Notes: generated by a model not told the origin, from the sequence alone. Positions 18,024 through 28,880 are shown, numbered from the stretch's first letter. The stretch is DNA of 64,000 bases from Pedobacter endophyticus (GCF_015679185.1 NZ_CP064939.1:1860001-1924000), one strand, 5' to 3'. Program-made: numbers and translations.

Positions 18024-19988
18024 TTATTTACTTTTGAAAATAACGGTTGCCAAGGGCGGAAGATTAATATCTATTGAATACTGCTGATTGTTAAAGCCGT
18101 CTTTATTAGGCACAATGTCGCCTTTATTATTAATTCCACTGCCGTAATAGGTAATATCATCGGTGTTAAAAATCTCTTTCCATTTGCCTTTAAACGGAAC
18201 GCCGATTCGATAATGCTCCCTCACAACAGGGGTTAAATTAATGGCGATAACCAAGGTATCTTTTGGTTTGGGCCCCTTGCGCATATATACAAATACAGAT
18301 TCGTTTGTATTATCTGCATCGAGCCATTCAAAACCTTCGTGGCTAAAGTTAAAATGATATAAGGCGGGTTCTTTCCGGTATAAAAAATTCAGTGCCTTAA
18401 CCGTTTCCTGCATTCCTTTATGCGGAGGGTACTGTAACAGGTGCCAATCGAGCGATTGGGTAAAATTCCATTCGTTGGTTTGCGCAATTTCATTTCCCAT
18501 AAACAGTAGCTTGGCTCCGGGATGGGTAAACATGTAGCCGTAAAGCGCCCTTAAATTGGCAAACTTTTGCCAATCGTCTCCCGGCATTTTATAAAGCATC
18601 GGCGATTTACCGTGCACCACTTCATCATGAGAAAATGGCAACATAAAGTTCTCGGTAAAGGCGTAGGTCATGCTGAAACTCAATTGGTGATGATGATGTT
18701 TACGGCCCAACGTGTCTATTTTGAAGTATTTAAGCGTATCATTCATCCAACCCATCATCCATTTCATGCCAAAACCAAGGCCGCCGGCATACACCGGATG
18801 GGTTACGCCCGGATACGTGCTGCTTTCTTCGGCAATGGTTTGCACGCCTTCGAAGTTTCCATACACAGCAACATTGAGATCTTGAAGAAACTGGATGGCT
18901 CCCAGATTTTCACTTCCCCCGTATTCGTTTGTAGCCGCATCGCCCTCCTCTCTCGAAAAATTGTAATACAACATCGAAGCTACCGCGTCAACGCGAAGTC
19001 CATCCGCATGGTATTGATCTAACCAGAAAAGTGCGTTACTGATCAGGAACGAGCGTACTTCGTTTCTATCATAATTAAAGATGTACGATTTCCAATCGGG
19101 ATGAAAGCCCTTGCGCATGTCGGCATGCTCATAAAGGTGCGTTCCATCAAATTCGTAAAGACCGTGTCGGTCTCCGGGAAAGTGCGAGGGTACCCAATCT
19201 AAAATGACAGCGATATTGGCCTTGTGCAATTCGTCGATTAAGTACATTAAATCCTGCGGCGATCCGTAGCGGGAACTTGCACCGAAATAGCCCGTAATCT
19301 GATATCCCCAACTGGGAAAAAACGGAAATTCCATTACTGGCATCAGTTCTACGTGTGTAAAACCCATTTCTTTAACGTAAGGAACAAGCCTGCCTGCAAC
19401 TTCCCTGGCATTGAGCACACGTTTAGGGTTATCTGGGTCTCGTTCCCACGAACCTAAATGAATTTCGTACACGGTAATGGGCTGGTCGAGCGCATTTAAT
19501 TTTGCCCGCTTACCAAGCCAGGCCTTATCTTTCCATGTATAATCCGTATCCCAAACAATAGAAGCGGTTTGGGGCGGATGCTCCCACCGGCGGGCATACG
19601 GATCGCCTTTAAGGTGCTCCGACTCGTCAAATCCCTTTACAAAGTATTTATAGGTTTCGCCCTTAGCTACGTCGGGAATAAATCCCTCCCAAACACCAGA
19701 TTTGTCCCACCGCTTGTTCAAGGGGTGCGATTCGCGATTCCAATCGTTAAAATTGCCCGCTACGCCGACTTTAATGGCATTTGGCGCCCAAACTGCAAAG
19801 TAAGTCCCTTTTACACCGTCAACAGTAATTAAATGAGAACCCAGTTTTTCGTAGAGCCGGAAGTGCTTTCCAACGAGAAAAAGATCAACATCATAATCAG
19901 TAAATAAACTGTAAGCCCAAACGGATTTACTTTTATCAATTTTAACTGGAGACGATTTGCCTGGTGATACTTTTTTCGTTTTCGACAT
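18024..19988 (-). CDS. glgB: 1,4-alpha-glucan branching enzyme
   Basis: Introduces alpha-1,6 branches into glycogen. From the ATG at 19988 it is 654 aa, with an N-terminal CBM48 (about 50-150), a GH13 catalytic barrel containing DWVPSHF (about 264-270), the nucleophile Asp334 in GLRVDAVASML and acid Glu387 in AEESS, and a C-terminal all-beta domain. An upstream in-frame start at 20018 would add ten residues but falls inside the hairpin at 20009-20039, so 19988 is preferred. Length fits the family (about 630-730). It lies downstream of the GH31 gene on the same strand. No glgA or glgC is present, so the window holds only part of glycogen metabolism. Confidence 0.95.
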   Translation of the reverse strand: MSKTKKVSPGKSSPVKIDKSKSVWAYSLFTDYDVDLFLVGKHFRLYEKLGSHLITVDGVKGTYFAVWAPNAIKVGVAGNFNDWNRESHPLNKRWDKSGVWEGFIPDVAKGETYKYFVKGFDESEHLKGDPYARRWEHPPQTASIVWDTDYTWKDKAWLGKRAKLNALDQPITVYEIHLGSWERDPDNPKRVLNAREVAGRLVPYVKEMGFTHVELMPVMEFPFFPSWGYQITGYFGASSRYGSPQDLMYLIDELHKANIAVILDWVPSHFPGDRHGLYEFDGTHLYEHADMRKGFHPDWKSYIFNYDRNEVRSFLISNALFWLDQYHADGLRVDAVASMLYYNFSREEGDAATNEYGGSENLGAIQFLQDLNVAVYGNFEGVQTIAEESSTYPGVTHPVYAGGLGFGMKWMMGWMNDTLKYFKIDTLGRKHHHHQLSFSMTYAFTENFMLPFSHDEVVHGKSPMLYKMPGDDWQKFANLRALYGYMFTHPGAKLLFMGNEIAQTNEWNFTQSLDWHLLQYPPHKGMQETVKALNFLYRKEPALYHFNFSHEGFEWLDADNTNESVFVYMRKGPKPKDTLVIAINLTPVVREHYRIGVPFKGKWKEIFNTDDITYYGSGINNKGDIVPNKDGFNNQQYSIDINLPPLATVIFKSK

Positions 19989-20008
19989 AGGATTTTGACT
20001 AGATAAGT

Positions 20009-20039
20009 GAAGCCCCAATGCTAAACAGCATCAGGGCTT
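20009..20039 (-). terminator. Hairpin between the GH31 gene and glgB
   Basis: AAGCCC..ATGCT pairs with AGCAT..GGGCTT around a short loop. There is no long T run on either side, so it may be a weak terminator or an mRNA-stabilising hairpin. Confidence 0.5.
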
Positions 20040-20046
20040 AAAAGAT

Positions 20047-22509
20047 TTACAAAGTTGAAATTTGTATTTCGCTGAAGTTTTTATTGCACTTAAAGTGAAG
20101 AATATTTTTATCATCTGTATAAAAATCGCTCACTTCCTTGTTATCAACAACTATTTTTTTAACCTGAAATTTGAGGCCCATTACATTGCAAACATAGAAT
20201 TCGTAGTTTGGCGTATAAAGCCCTTCTATGCGCTGGTTCACTTTTAGCAGCTGTGCATCACTCTTTACCGTAAATTTCTTTTCCAGGTAAATATCCTGTT
20301 CAAAGGCAAAAGTATCTCCGTGGTCTTCGTACATGTATGAGTTTACTTCGTAATCGCTCTGATAAATGTTCAATACCACTTCGGTAATGGCTTTTTCATC
20401 AACGTACTGCATTACAGGGTATTCAGGCACAACCGATCCGGCACGCACAAAAATCGGCATGCTATCGATTTTGGCTTCAACCGTGTATTCATTGCCGCCC
20501 TGAAGCACTTCATTTGTCCAGAAGTTATACCATGTTCCCTTGGGAAGATAAACTTTTCTGGAGATTGCACCTTGTTCTAAAACGGGGCATATCAAGAGCT
20601 TATCGCCGTAGCAGAACTCATCCTGACGGAAGCTGTTGCTAATATTTTCCTGCTCGAGCATTACGAGCGGCCTTAAGATTGGGAAACCGTAACGGTGGTG
20701 CTCCCAGAAAACGGAGTACAGGTATGGCATTAAGCGATACCTTAATTCGATAAACTTGCGATTAATATCTTCGAAAAACTCGCCGAAGCTCCAAGGCTCG
20801 CGTTCTGCGGTATCTCCTGCAGAGTGCGCCCTCATAAATGGCGAAAAGGTGCCGAGTTGAATCCAACGAGTAAATAATTCGCCATCTGGCTCACCGCTGA
20901 AACCGCCAATATCGGTACCACAAAACGGTACGCCCGAAACGGAAAGGCGTTGACACTGAATATTTCCTATCTTTAAATGTTCCCAGGTGGCGATGTTATC
21001 GCCTGTCCAAACGCTGGCATATCGCTGCATGCCCGAATAACCTGCTCGGGTAATGGTGAACGGCCGTTTGTTGCGCATTAGCTTTTTCAATCCTTCGTAA
21101 GTTGAGCGGACCATTTGCATGCCGTAAACGTTATGGGCCTTGCGGTGCGAACCGCGGTAGCCATCGTAATTGTGGCGTACATCGTTAGGGAAAGTTCCTG
21201 AACCAAAAACTGCGGGCTCGTTCATGTCATTCCAGAAGCCGGCCACGCCCATATCTACCAGTTCTTTATATAAATTGCCCCACCAGGTTCGTACTTTTGG
21301 GTTTGTAAAGTCGGGGAATTGGCAACGTCCCGGCCAAACATGGCCTTCCATATAATAATCATCGCTCCTGCGACAGAAGAAACGTTTTTCCTTGCCTTCT
21401 TTAAAAACCCAGTAATCGTCGTCGACCTTAATTCCGGGGTCAATCATCACCACGGTTTTAAAACCGTCGTCTGATAGCTCTTTGATCATTTTCGGCGGAT
21501 CGGGAAAGTATTTTTTGTTCCATGTAAAGCAACGGTAGCCATCCATGTAATCGATATCAAGATAAATAGCGTCGCAAGGTATTTTTCTTGCCCTGAACTG
21601 TTTGGCTATTTCTTTAACTTTTGCTTCGGGGTAATAGCTCCAACGGCACTGTTGATAACCTAACGTCCATTTCGGAGGCATTGGGTGAGTGCCGGTTAAG
21701 GTGGCGTAACGCTTTACCACATCCATAATGTGCGGTCCGTGAATGTAATAATATTGCAGTTCGCCCCCATCGGCCCAAAAACTGGTTTTATTGGTATCTT
21801 CTGCACCAAAATCGAAGTACGACTTAAAGGTGTTATCGAAAAAAATACCATAGGCAGCTTGATTGTGCAACCCCATGTAAAACGGTATTGTCCGGTACAA
21901 CGGATCCTGATTCCAGCCGAAAGAGTAGGCATCAGTGTTCCAGTTCTCGAAACGGCGACCGCGAAGGTTGAAATTGCCCGATTTATCGCCGAGCCCGAAA
22001 AAGTTCTCCTCGGGATGACAACTCTTGGTGGCATAGATATAATATCCACCAAAATCTACATTCTCTTCCCAGTGCATCGAGTTTGCCTCCTCAACCATTA
22101 CCAAATTGGTGATGTTATCGGAAAAGGAGATATGAAAATTCGATTTTTCGATTTTACAGGTTACTGAATGGGTTGAAACGGTATAGTGATCTTCGTGTTC
22201 GTTCATTTTGAACACCGATACTTTTTGATCGACCTCGGGCACGGCATATGAAAAATCATCTAAAAAAACACCATGCGGTGCAAGGCGAACGCGAATAATG
22301 TCATCGCTCACCACCCGAATTTCTACCCGGGCATCGCCATCGGAAAAATAAAACCGATTGCCTTCTTTTTTTACCTTTTTAACCGTGCCTAAGTATTGTT
22401 TTACAATCGGCTTTACAGATATGTCAACAGGATTGTTTAAGTGCTGAATCTCTTGTTCTTTTTCAATCAAATCACTTACTTCGTTTGGTTTATCGTTTTG
22501 CGCTTCCAT
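20047..22509 (-). CDS. GH31 alpha-glucosidase
   Basis: 820-aa glycoside hydrolase family 31 enzyme. After an N-terminal beta domain come DIDYMDGYRCFTW (about residues 318-330) and the signature GFWNDMNEPAVF with catalytic nucleophile Asp428, then HSAGDTAEREPW and C-terminal beta-sandwich domains (about 660-820). It likely releases glucose from the non-reducing end of alpha-glucans. No signal peptide is seen (the start MEAQNDKPNEVSD is charged), so it is probably cytoplasmic and could act on glycogen-derived oligosaccharides together with glgB just downstream. Substrate specificity within GH31 cannot be fixed from sequence alone. Confidence 0.92.
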   Translation of the reverse strand: MEAQNDKPNEVSDLIEKEQEIQHLNNPVDISVKPIVKQYLGTVKKVKKEGNRFYFSDGDARVEIRVVSDDIIRVRLAPHGVFLDDFSYAVPEVDQKVSVFKMNEHEDHYTVSTHSVTCKIEKSNFHISFSDNITNLVMVEEANSMHWEENVDFGGYYIYATKSCHPEENFFGLGDKSGNFNLRGRRFENWNTDAYSFGWNQDPLYRTIPFYMGLHNQAAYGIFFDNTFKSYFDFGAEDTNKTSFWADGGELQYYYIHGPHIMDVVKRYATLTGTHPMPPKWTLGYQQCRWSYYPEAKVKEIAKQFRARKIPCDAIYLDIDYMDGYRCFTWNKKYFPDPPKMIKELSDDGFKTVVMIDPGIKVDDDYWVFKEGKEKRFFCRRSDDYYMEGHVWPGRCQFPDFTNPKVRTWWGNLYKELVDMGVAGFWNDMNEPAVFGSGTFPNDVRHNYDGYRGSHRKAHNVYGMQMVRSTYEGLKKLMRNKRPFTITRAGYSGMQRYASVWTGDNIATWEHLKIGNIQCQRLSVSGVPFCGTDIGGFSGEPDGELFTRWIQLGTFSPFMRAHSAGDTAEREPWSFGEFFEDINRKFIELRYRLMPYLYSVFWEHHRYGFPILRPLVMLEQENISNSFRQDEFCYGDKLLICPVLEQGAISRKVYLPKGTWYNFWTNEVLQGGNEYTVEAKIDSMPIFVRAGSVVPEYPVMQYVDEKAITEVVLNIYQSDYEVNSYMYEDHGDTFAFEQDIYLEKKFTVKSDAQLLKVNQRIEGLYTPNYEFYVCNVMGLKFQVKKIVVDNKEVSDFYTDDKNILHFKCNKNFSEIQISTL

Positions 22510-22652
22510 CCCTTATTTATGTCAAATTTAAAATACCTCTCTCAATTCAGAGAAGCTTAAGAAAGCACTATAATACAAATATTTTTATAAAGGGATGAAG
22601 TAAATGATGAAAATTAGTTCATTGGTTCATTGAGTTCATTGGTTCATTAGGT

Positions 22653-23018
22653 TCGCTCGTTCTTCAGTCATCGGATGAATTCCTAACAGGGTCGCTAGAT
22701 TCATCCGATGACTAATTGAATTCATTGGTACTTAATGATCATTGGTAGATGGGTTAATTGGCTATTGATCATTTGAGAACCGTCAACTGAAAACTGGTTA
22801 GCAGAATCACACGCGGCACGCGTGCGCTAGCATGCTCGCTCGTTCTTCAGTCATCGGATGAATTCCTAACAGGGTCGCTAGATTCATCCGATGACTAATT
22901 GAATTCATTGATACTTAATGATCGTTGGTAGATGGGTTAATTGGTTATTTATCATTTGAGAAGCGTCAACTGAAAACTGGTTAGCAGAATCACACGCGGC
23001 ACGCGTGCGCCAGCATGC
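22653..23018. repeat. 183-bp tandem duplication carrying a 15-bp palindrome
   Basis: Copy A (22653-22835) and copy B (22836-23018) have the same length and differ at about seven positions. Each carries AGTCATCGGATGAAT and ATTCATCCGATGACT 18 bases apart, able to form a 15-bp stem, and the motif CACGCGGCACGCGTGCG. A third, partial copy (ATTAATTGGCTATTGATCAT) follows at about 23020-23041. It separates the TonB receptor gene from the GH31 gene. The palindrome belongs to the family that makes up the array at 63444-64000. Confidence 0.9.
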
Positions 23019-23072
23019 GGATTAATTGGCTATTGATCATTGCATATTGTTAATTACTTTTAAACACAGCTA

Positions 23073-25958
23073 TTAAGGATTAAACGTAAAGCCTAAATAA
23101 TAAATAGCACCCGCTTCAGGGTTTCCGTAAGAAGTGATATAATATTTATTTAGAATATTTGAGCCACCCAATTTAATTGTTGAAAGTACCGACGGAATCC
23201 TCAAACTTACCTGGGCATCTAAAGTACTAAATGCGGGCACCTGGCCGGCAGCAAAGGTCGAATTCCAGAAGAAAGCATCCTGCCAGCGGTATGAAACGTT
23301 AAAACCAAAGTTTTTAACAACCTCCCTATTGCCTAGGCCCAAATTATAGCGAATTTCTGGTGTGTTAAAATCGTTGATATAATTGGTCGGAAGATCGCCG
23401 ATTTTATTGTACGAAACGTTTCCACTAAAATTCCACTTATTTACTACATAATCTAACCCAAAAGCACCACCATAAGAAGAAACTTCGCTTTCGGCGTTTA
23501 CAGGAACGTTGTATTTAACAAAGTTTCCGCTAACATTTTGATAAACATTAACAGCGGTAATAAAATTTTTGTACTGGTTATAATAACCGTAAGCATCAAT
23601 CAACAACTTCGTTCCCAATAAGCCTTTGTAGCCAATTTCGTAAGCTTTTACGCTTTCGGGGCGCACGCCCCGTGCATCGAAAGTATGTTTTTGCAACAAC
23701 GCCGGGTTCCCCGCCCCTGCTATAACGGAGGCTAAGTACGCTCTATAACTACTTTCGGTATAGGCTTTCGTAGCTTCGACATTCAGACCGTATTTGGTCA
23801 AAAATTCTGGCAAGCCGCCAATTAAACGCTGAACTCCACCACCAACTGAGAGGTCTATATATTGGTTCTGTGTGGTTGGGTTACGATAACCGGTTTGGAA
23901 AGACAAACGAATATTGTTGTTTTTTGCTACAGTGAAAACTCCGGTAATACGTGGGGTAAATCGCCCGTCGAAATTTGTGCTCTTATCGTAACGCCCTGCA
24001 ACCGTTAATTTGAAAATCTCTCCAAACTTTTTACCTACCTGCGCAAAAGCACCGTACTCATTGATGTCAATCTTACGATTTAAATCGTCGAAAATGGTAC
24101 CGCCGGATCTTAATTGATAGGTTCTTGATGATGCCCCAACTTGCAACTCTACCACATTATTAAAGGCATTGCTAAAATTATACATCCCTTCGTAATGATA
24201 TAAATTGGTCTTATCATCGAATTTGGCGCCATAAATACCTTTACTCGGATCGGTTGAACTGATTGTTGTATTTTTGATTTGCTCTTTGGCGGTAGCAAAA
24301 TTTGCCGATCCCGGCGCATACCTTCCCGCATCGGCAGCGGCTCTTGCTGCCGATTGAGCAGCTACATCTGAGGCACCCTGCGCTCTTGCGGCTGAATAAG
24401 CAACAGTATAAGTTGGAAACCATGCGCTAGCCGTTGGGCTCGATTTCTCGTTAATATAACTTCCCAAAATGGATGAAATATACGAGTCGCCCGAGCGCTC
24501 CTGAGTGGTATAGGCCCTTACAAAAAAGTCTTGACCTTTAATTTCTGCCTTATACTGCCCGATGTTGAAATTGCGGAGCGAATAACGATCGGAACCTGTG
24601 TAAACGGAAGTACCAGTTCCCCAGTTGGCCTGAACAAGCGCCTGTACCGTCGGCGTAATATTGTAATAAAGGGCGCCCGAGGTTTTCATCGATTCGGTTC
24701 TGTAATCTACCAGGTCCTCTTCATTATAGCCAGTTCGCGAAACCGTTTGGCTTGGCGTTGTGCCTTTGTTTAAGCTATACATCACACCCAAATAAGGCAA
24801 GGCCGGCCTTAATGCGGCGTAAGTCGGATTTGTGCTCACCAGATTCACGATTTGAGGATAAGTCAATCCGCTGCCGATAAAGCTGTTGAAAGCGCCATAT
24901 CCCGCAGGCGACGACGCCTGGAAAGCCGCCTGAACCGACCTTGCAGCCCCCAAAAGGTTCGAGTTTACCTCATCGCCATACACGTTCACTCCGTCGTAAC
25001 CCGGATCAGAATTTCGATCACCAGCTTTTACCATGTTCGAAACCCGATCAAAGTTCGAATAATTGTTCCCGAACCAATCTTTCGCTTGTAGAAACGAAAA
25101 AGCTGCCTTCACACCAAATTTGTTGTTCCACGATTTCGCCAGGCGAACATCCAGTTGATTAAACGGTTGAACGCTGCTATTATCGTCGTTTACGTGATTT
25201 ACCCCCGTTTTATATTGAAAACTTGCACCTTGATACCTGAACGGATCTTTTGAGGTCATCAATAGCGTACCATTTATACCACCAGCACCATACAATGCAG
25301 AAGATGCACCAGGCAGCAGTTCAACATTATCTACATCGAGCTCTGAAATACCAACAATGTTACCGACCGAGAAATTGAGCCCCGGCGCCTGGTTGTCCAT
25401 CCCATCAATAAACTGATTGAAACGTGTGTTACCATTTGAGTTGAAACCTCTTGTATTGATTGATTTGAAAGTCAAACTCTGCGTACTTCCTTCAACCCCT
25501 TTCATATTACTTATCGCATCGTAAAATGAGGGCGCAGCGATATCCTTTATAGTTGCAGCACTCATTCTTTCTATCGAAACAGGCGATTCTAATATACGCT
25601 CGGGCGTTCTGGAGGCAGAAACCACCACATCGCCACCCAAAACTACCGCCACTTCCATGTCGATATTTATTCCCGTTGTGGCACCTGTAATTTGTTGTTC
25701 TACCGTTCCGTAACCTACATATGAAGCTACCAATGTAAAAGGAACCTTTGCCACCGTTGTAAACGAAAAATTTCCATTGCCTGATGTCGCAGTGCCGCCC
25801 GATTGCCCCTTAATGGTAACGCTGACCCCCGCAAGGCCCTCACTCGATTGTCTGTCTTTAACGGTTCCGCTGACCGTAATACTTTGTGCCTGCGCCGCAA
25901 AATTAATTGCGCCTGCAATTGTTAACACAAAGAAGATTCGTGTAAAAATTCTGCTCAT
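23073..25958 (-). CDS. TonB-dependent outer-membrane receptor
   Basis: 961 aa. There is a signal peptide (residues 1-24, ending AQAQ), a CarboxypepD_reg-like domain (about 27-105, ITVSGTVKDRQSSEGLAGVS), a plug domain (about 120-230, with FIDGMDNQAPG and GASSALYGAGGINGTLL) and a 22-strand barrel ending in an aromatic strand (YYLGFTFNP). It is driven by TonB and imports an unknown ligand. There is no SusD gene next to it, so it is not a classic SusCD glycan system. The downstream neighbour is the GH31 gene across the 183-bp repeat; a link to maltodextrin uptake is possible but unproven. Confidence 0.93.
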   Translation of the reverse strand: MSRIFTRIFFVLTIAGAINFAAQAQSITVSGTVKDRQSSEGLAGVSVTIKGQSGGTATSGNGNFSFTTVAKVPFTLVASYVGYGTVEQQITGATTGINIDMEVAVVLGGDVVVSASRTPERILESPVSIERMSAATIKDIAAPSFYDAISNMKGVEGSTQSLTFKSINTRGFNSNGNTRFNQFIDGMDNQAPGLNFSVGNIVGISELDVDNVELLPGASSALYGAGGINGTLLMTSKDPFRYQGASFQYKTGVNHVNDDNSSVQPFNQLDVRLAKSWNNKFGVKAAFSFLQAKDWFGNNYSNFDRVSNMVKAGDRNSDPGYDGVNVYGDEVNSNLLGAARSVQAAFQASSPAGYGAFNSFIGSGLTYPQIVNLVSTNPTYAALRPALPYLGVMYSLNKGTTPSQTVSRTGYNEEDLVDYRTESMKTSGALYYNITPTVQALVQANWGTGTSVYTGSDRYSLRNFNIGQYKAEIKGQDFFVRAYTTQERSGDSYISSILGSYINEKSSPTASAWFPTYTVAYSAARAQGASDVAAQSAARAAADAGRYAPGSANFATAKEQIKNTTISSTDPSKGIYGAKFDDKTNLYHYEGMYNFSNAFNNVVELQVGASSRTYQLRSGGTIFDDLNRKIDINEYGAFAQVGKKFGEIFKLTVAGRYDKSTNFDGRFTPRITGVFTVAKNNNIRLSFQTGYRNPTTQNQYIDLSVGGGVQRLIGGLPEFLTKYGLNVEATKAYTESSYRAYLASVIAGAGNPALLQKHTFDARGVRPESVKAYEIGYKGLLGTKLLIDAYGYYNQYKNFITAVNVYQNVSGNFVKYNVPVNAESEVSSYGGAFGLDYVVNKWNFSGNVSYNKIGDLPTNYINDFNTPEIRYNLGLGNREVVKNFGFNVSYRWQDAFFWNSTFAAGQVPAFSTLDAQVSLRIPSVLSTIKLGGSNILNKYYITSYGNPEAGAIYYLGFTFNP

Positions 25959-26447
25959 AAATGGTTGTAGATTTGGTTGTTGTTACAATAGTTACATAAA
26001 CTTAAACGGTTTTTCTCAATTAAACAAATTATGTTTACATAATAATTATGCTGGAAGGGAGTTGGGAGTTTGTAGTTGGAAGTCCGTAGTCGAGAGTCCG
26101 AAGTCCACTGATTAAAAAAGTCGCAAAGCCCAAGTGAAAAGTTAAATTAGTATAATAGCCAAAGAGTAAAGCTGCAAGGAAGGTAGTCAGGAGTCTGAAG
26201 TCGGGATGCCGAAGGCTTAATTAGTGAAGTGGCGTAAAAAACCAAAGCGAAAAGCTAAATTAGTATAATAGCTAAAAATGTAAGGTTGAAAGGATCGTAG
26301 TCAACGTTTAAATGAATCAAACAATTTAGACGATTAACCGATGTAACATTACCGCAATTTTGATTGCTACCCAGTTTATTGTATTTTGCAGTGGATAAAT
26401 CCGCATTTTGCATTACCTTAGTATTCGCGATCATCAAACTGACCATT
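25959..26447. repeat. Intergenic region with a degenerate direct repeat
   Basis: Divergent space between the TonB receptor and the acylase gene. Two related stretches, about 26111-26195 and 26221-26302, share GTGAAAAGTTAAATTAG/GCGAAAAGCTAAATTAG and TATAATAGC, and are separated by the GGACTTCGGACT-type repeat. No gene is supported before the ATG at 26448. Confidence 0.55.
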
Positions 26448-28880
26448 ATGAATAAAATTAGAGCTCTGTTCTGTGTTGTAATTCCTGTATTATTGGCTTG
26501 TTTGTTTAACACCAAACTCGGAAATACGCCTCCGTTGCTCAAGTTTTTAAACCCGTTTATGGGTTTCTGGCAAAATGCCGAGAACAATCACTTTATTTTT
26601 AATCACAAAGCGAAAATAAAAGGTGCGATAGATAAGATTGAAATCGTGTTTGATGACCGCATGATTCCGCACATTTTCGCTAGTAATGATCACGATTTGT
26701 ATTTGGCTCAAGGCTATGTTACGGCCATGCACCGGTTATGGCAAATGGATTTTCAAACCCGTTTTGCCGCCGGGAGAATAAGTGAAGTGGTGGTATCTGA
26801 TGCGGCCCGCGAAAGCGACCGCTACCAACGCAGAATGGGGATGGTTTTCGGTGCCGAAAATTCGCTAAAGGGGATGATGGCCGATCCGAAATCGAAAGAG
26901 ATGCTGTTGGCTTATACAGAAGGAATAAATGCCTACATTAAAACCTTATCAAAAGCGAAATACCCAATTGAATATAAAATATTAGATTTCAAGCCTGAAG
27001 CATGGACGCCCCTAAAATGTGCGCTGCTCCTAAAACAGATGTCGGCAATTTTGGCCATGGGATCTGATGAATTCTATATGACCAATATCTTAAAAAAGTT
27101 TGGTCCTGAGGTAACAAAGAACCTGTTTCCCGATTATCCATTTAAAGAAGATCCGATTATTCCGGTTGGAACACAATGGGATTTTACGCCGTTATCGATC
27201 CCGAAAACGCCCGAAAGCTTTACCGAAGCCCTTACCGGCAACGTGAGAACAAAGGAAAAAATAGAGGGAATCGGAAGCAATAATTGGGCGCTTTCGGGAT
27301 CAAAAACCGCTTCGGGATTTCCTATTCTGGCCAATGATCCACATCTGGAGCTTACACTTCCATCGATTTGGTATCAGATTCAGCTCCATGCGCCAGGCGT
27401 AAATGTATACGGCGTATCACTTCCAGGCGCTCCGGGCGTTGTAATCGGATTTAACCAAAAAATCGCCTGGGGCGTAACCAATGTTGCTGCCGATGTGCTT
27501 GACTTTTATCAAATCAAGTTTAAAGATTCGACGCATAATGCGTATTGGTACAACAACAAATGGAACAAAACTACAAAACGAATAGAAACCATTAAAATTC
27601 GCGGCGGTAAAGACGTCATCGACACGGTTTATTATACGCACCACGGGCCAGTGGTTTACCTGCAAAAGCCGAATTTCAGCAAGGCGAACAATGTGCCTGT
27701 AGGCGATGCGGTTCGGTGGATTGCACATGATAGCTCGAACGATCTCATGACTTTTTATTTCCTTAATCGGGGAAAAAACTATAACGATTACAGAAAAGCC
27801 TTAACCTATTTCACCGCCCCTGCCCAAAACTTTATTTTTGCCAGCGTTGATAACGATATTGCCATTACGCCGAACGGCAAATTCCCTTTAAAATGGAAAG
27901 ATCAGGGCAAATTTATTTTAGATGGCACTGACCCGGCTTATGACTGGCAAGGCTGGATTCCGGCGGCACAAAACCCAACGGTAAAAAATCCACCCCGCGG
28001 ATTTGTAAGTTCCGCAAATCAATCTTCAACAGATCCGACTTATCCCTATTATATCAACTGGGAATTTACATCGTACGAACGCGGAAAAAGGATTAACGAT
28101 CGGCTGGCGGCCATGTCAAAAGCTACAAAAGACAGCATCCGCCTGATGCAGAGCGACAATTACAGCATTTTGGCGCAAAACTTAATCCCTTTATTATGCC
28201 CTTTAATAAAAACAGAACAATTAAATGCCACACAAAAAGAAGCGTTTAATTATGTTGTTAAATGGAACAAACGTTATGATGCCGACCAAATCGGAGCCAG
28301 TATTTTCGAGATCTGGTCGAAACGCCTGCTAACCAACATTTGGGCAGATGAATTTGAGGTTAAGGGCATTCCGATGCGATTTCCCTCACGAGACCGCACG
28401 ATTCAAATGATTGCGCACGAGCCCAATGCCGTTTGGTACGATAACGTGAAAACGCCTCAAAAAGAAACCTTGAGCGATAACGTAAATGATGCTTTTAAAT
28501 TTGCTTGCGACAGTTTAGAGCGGCGGTTTGGACCGATAAACAAAGATTGGAACTGGGCCAACGTAAAACAAAGCCATGTTCCGCATTTGGCTAAAATACC
28601 TGGATTTGGATCGGAAATTTTAGAGATTGGCGGCTCGAAAAGCGCTATTAACGCCCTTGGCGACACACATGGCCCATCGTGGAGGATGGTTATCGAACTG
28701 GGTAAAACCCCTAAAGGACATGGCGTTTACCCCGGCGGGCAATCTGGCAACCCCGGAAGCAAGTTTTACGATAACATGCTCGATACCTGGGCCAAAGGTG
28801 AGCTTTACGACTTGTTTTACATGCAAACGCCTGACGATAAATCGGGCAAAATAATTTCCCGTTTAAAAATCTCAAAATAA
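26448..28880 (+). CDS. Penicillin acylase family protein (S45 Ntn hydrolase)
   Basis: 810 aa from the ATG at 26448; an upstream in-frame start at 26364 would add 28 unrelated residues before the hydrophobic signal anchor MNKIRALFCVVIPVLLACLF. Family features are DDRMIPHIFA and AQGYVTAMHRLWQMDFQTR in the alpha-chain region, and the autoprocessing site GIGSNNWALSGSK, where Ser277 becomes the N-terminal nucleophile of the beta chain after self-cleavage. Members hydrolyse amide bonds of penicillins, N-acyl-homoserine lactones or other acylated compounds; the substrate here is unknown. Probably periplasmic. The next gene starts five bases after its stop, so they form an operon. Confidence 0.92.
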   Translation: MNKIRALFCVVIPVLLACLFNTKLGNTPPLLKFLNPFMGFWQNAENNHFIFNHKAKIKGAIDKIEIVFDDRMIPHIFASNDHDLYLAQGYVTAMHRLWQMDFQTRFAAGRISEVVVSDAARESDRYQRRMGMVFGAENSLKGMMADPKSKEMLLAYTEGINAYIKTLSKAKYPIEYKILDFKPEAWTPLKCALLLKQMSAILAMGSDEFYMTNILKKFGPEVTKNLFPDYPFKEDPIIPVGTQWDFTPLSIPKTPESFTEALTGNVRTKEKIEGIGSNNWALSGSKTASGFPILANDPHLELTLPSIWYQIQLHAPGVNVYGVSLPGAPGVVIGFNQKIAWGVTNVAADVLDFYQIKFKDSTHNAYWYNNKWNKTTKRIETIKIRGGKDVIDTVYYTHHGPVVYLQKPNFSKANNVPVGDAVRWIAHDSSNDLMTFYFLNRGKNYNDYRKALTYFTAPAQNFIFASVDNDIAITPNGKFPLKWKDQGKFILDGTDPAYDWQGWIPAAQNPTVKNPPRGFVSSANQSSTDPTYPYYINWEFTSYERGKRINDRLAAMSKATKDSIRLMQSDNYSILAQNLIPLLCPLIKTEQLNATQKEAFNYVVKWNKRYDADQIGASIFEIWSKRLLTNIWADEFEVKGIPMRFPSRDRTIQMIAHEPNAVWYDNVKTPQKETLSDNVNDAFKFACDSLERRFGPINKDWNWANVKQSHVPHLAKIPGFGSEILEIGGSKSAINALGDTHGPSWRMVIELGKTPKGHGVYPGGQSGNPGSKFYDNMLDTWAKGELYDLFYMQTPDDKSGKIISRLKISK

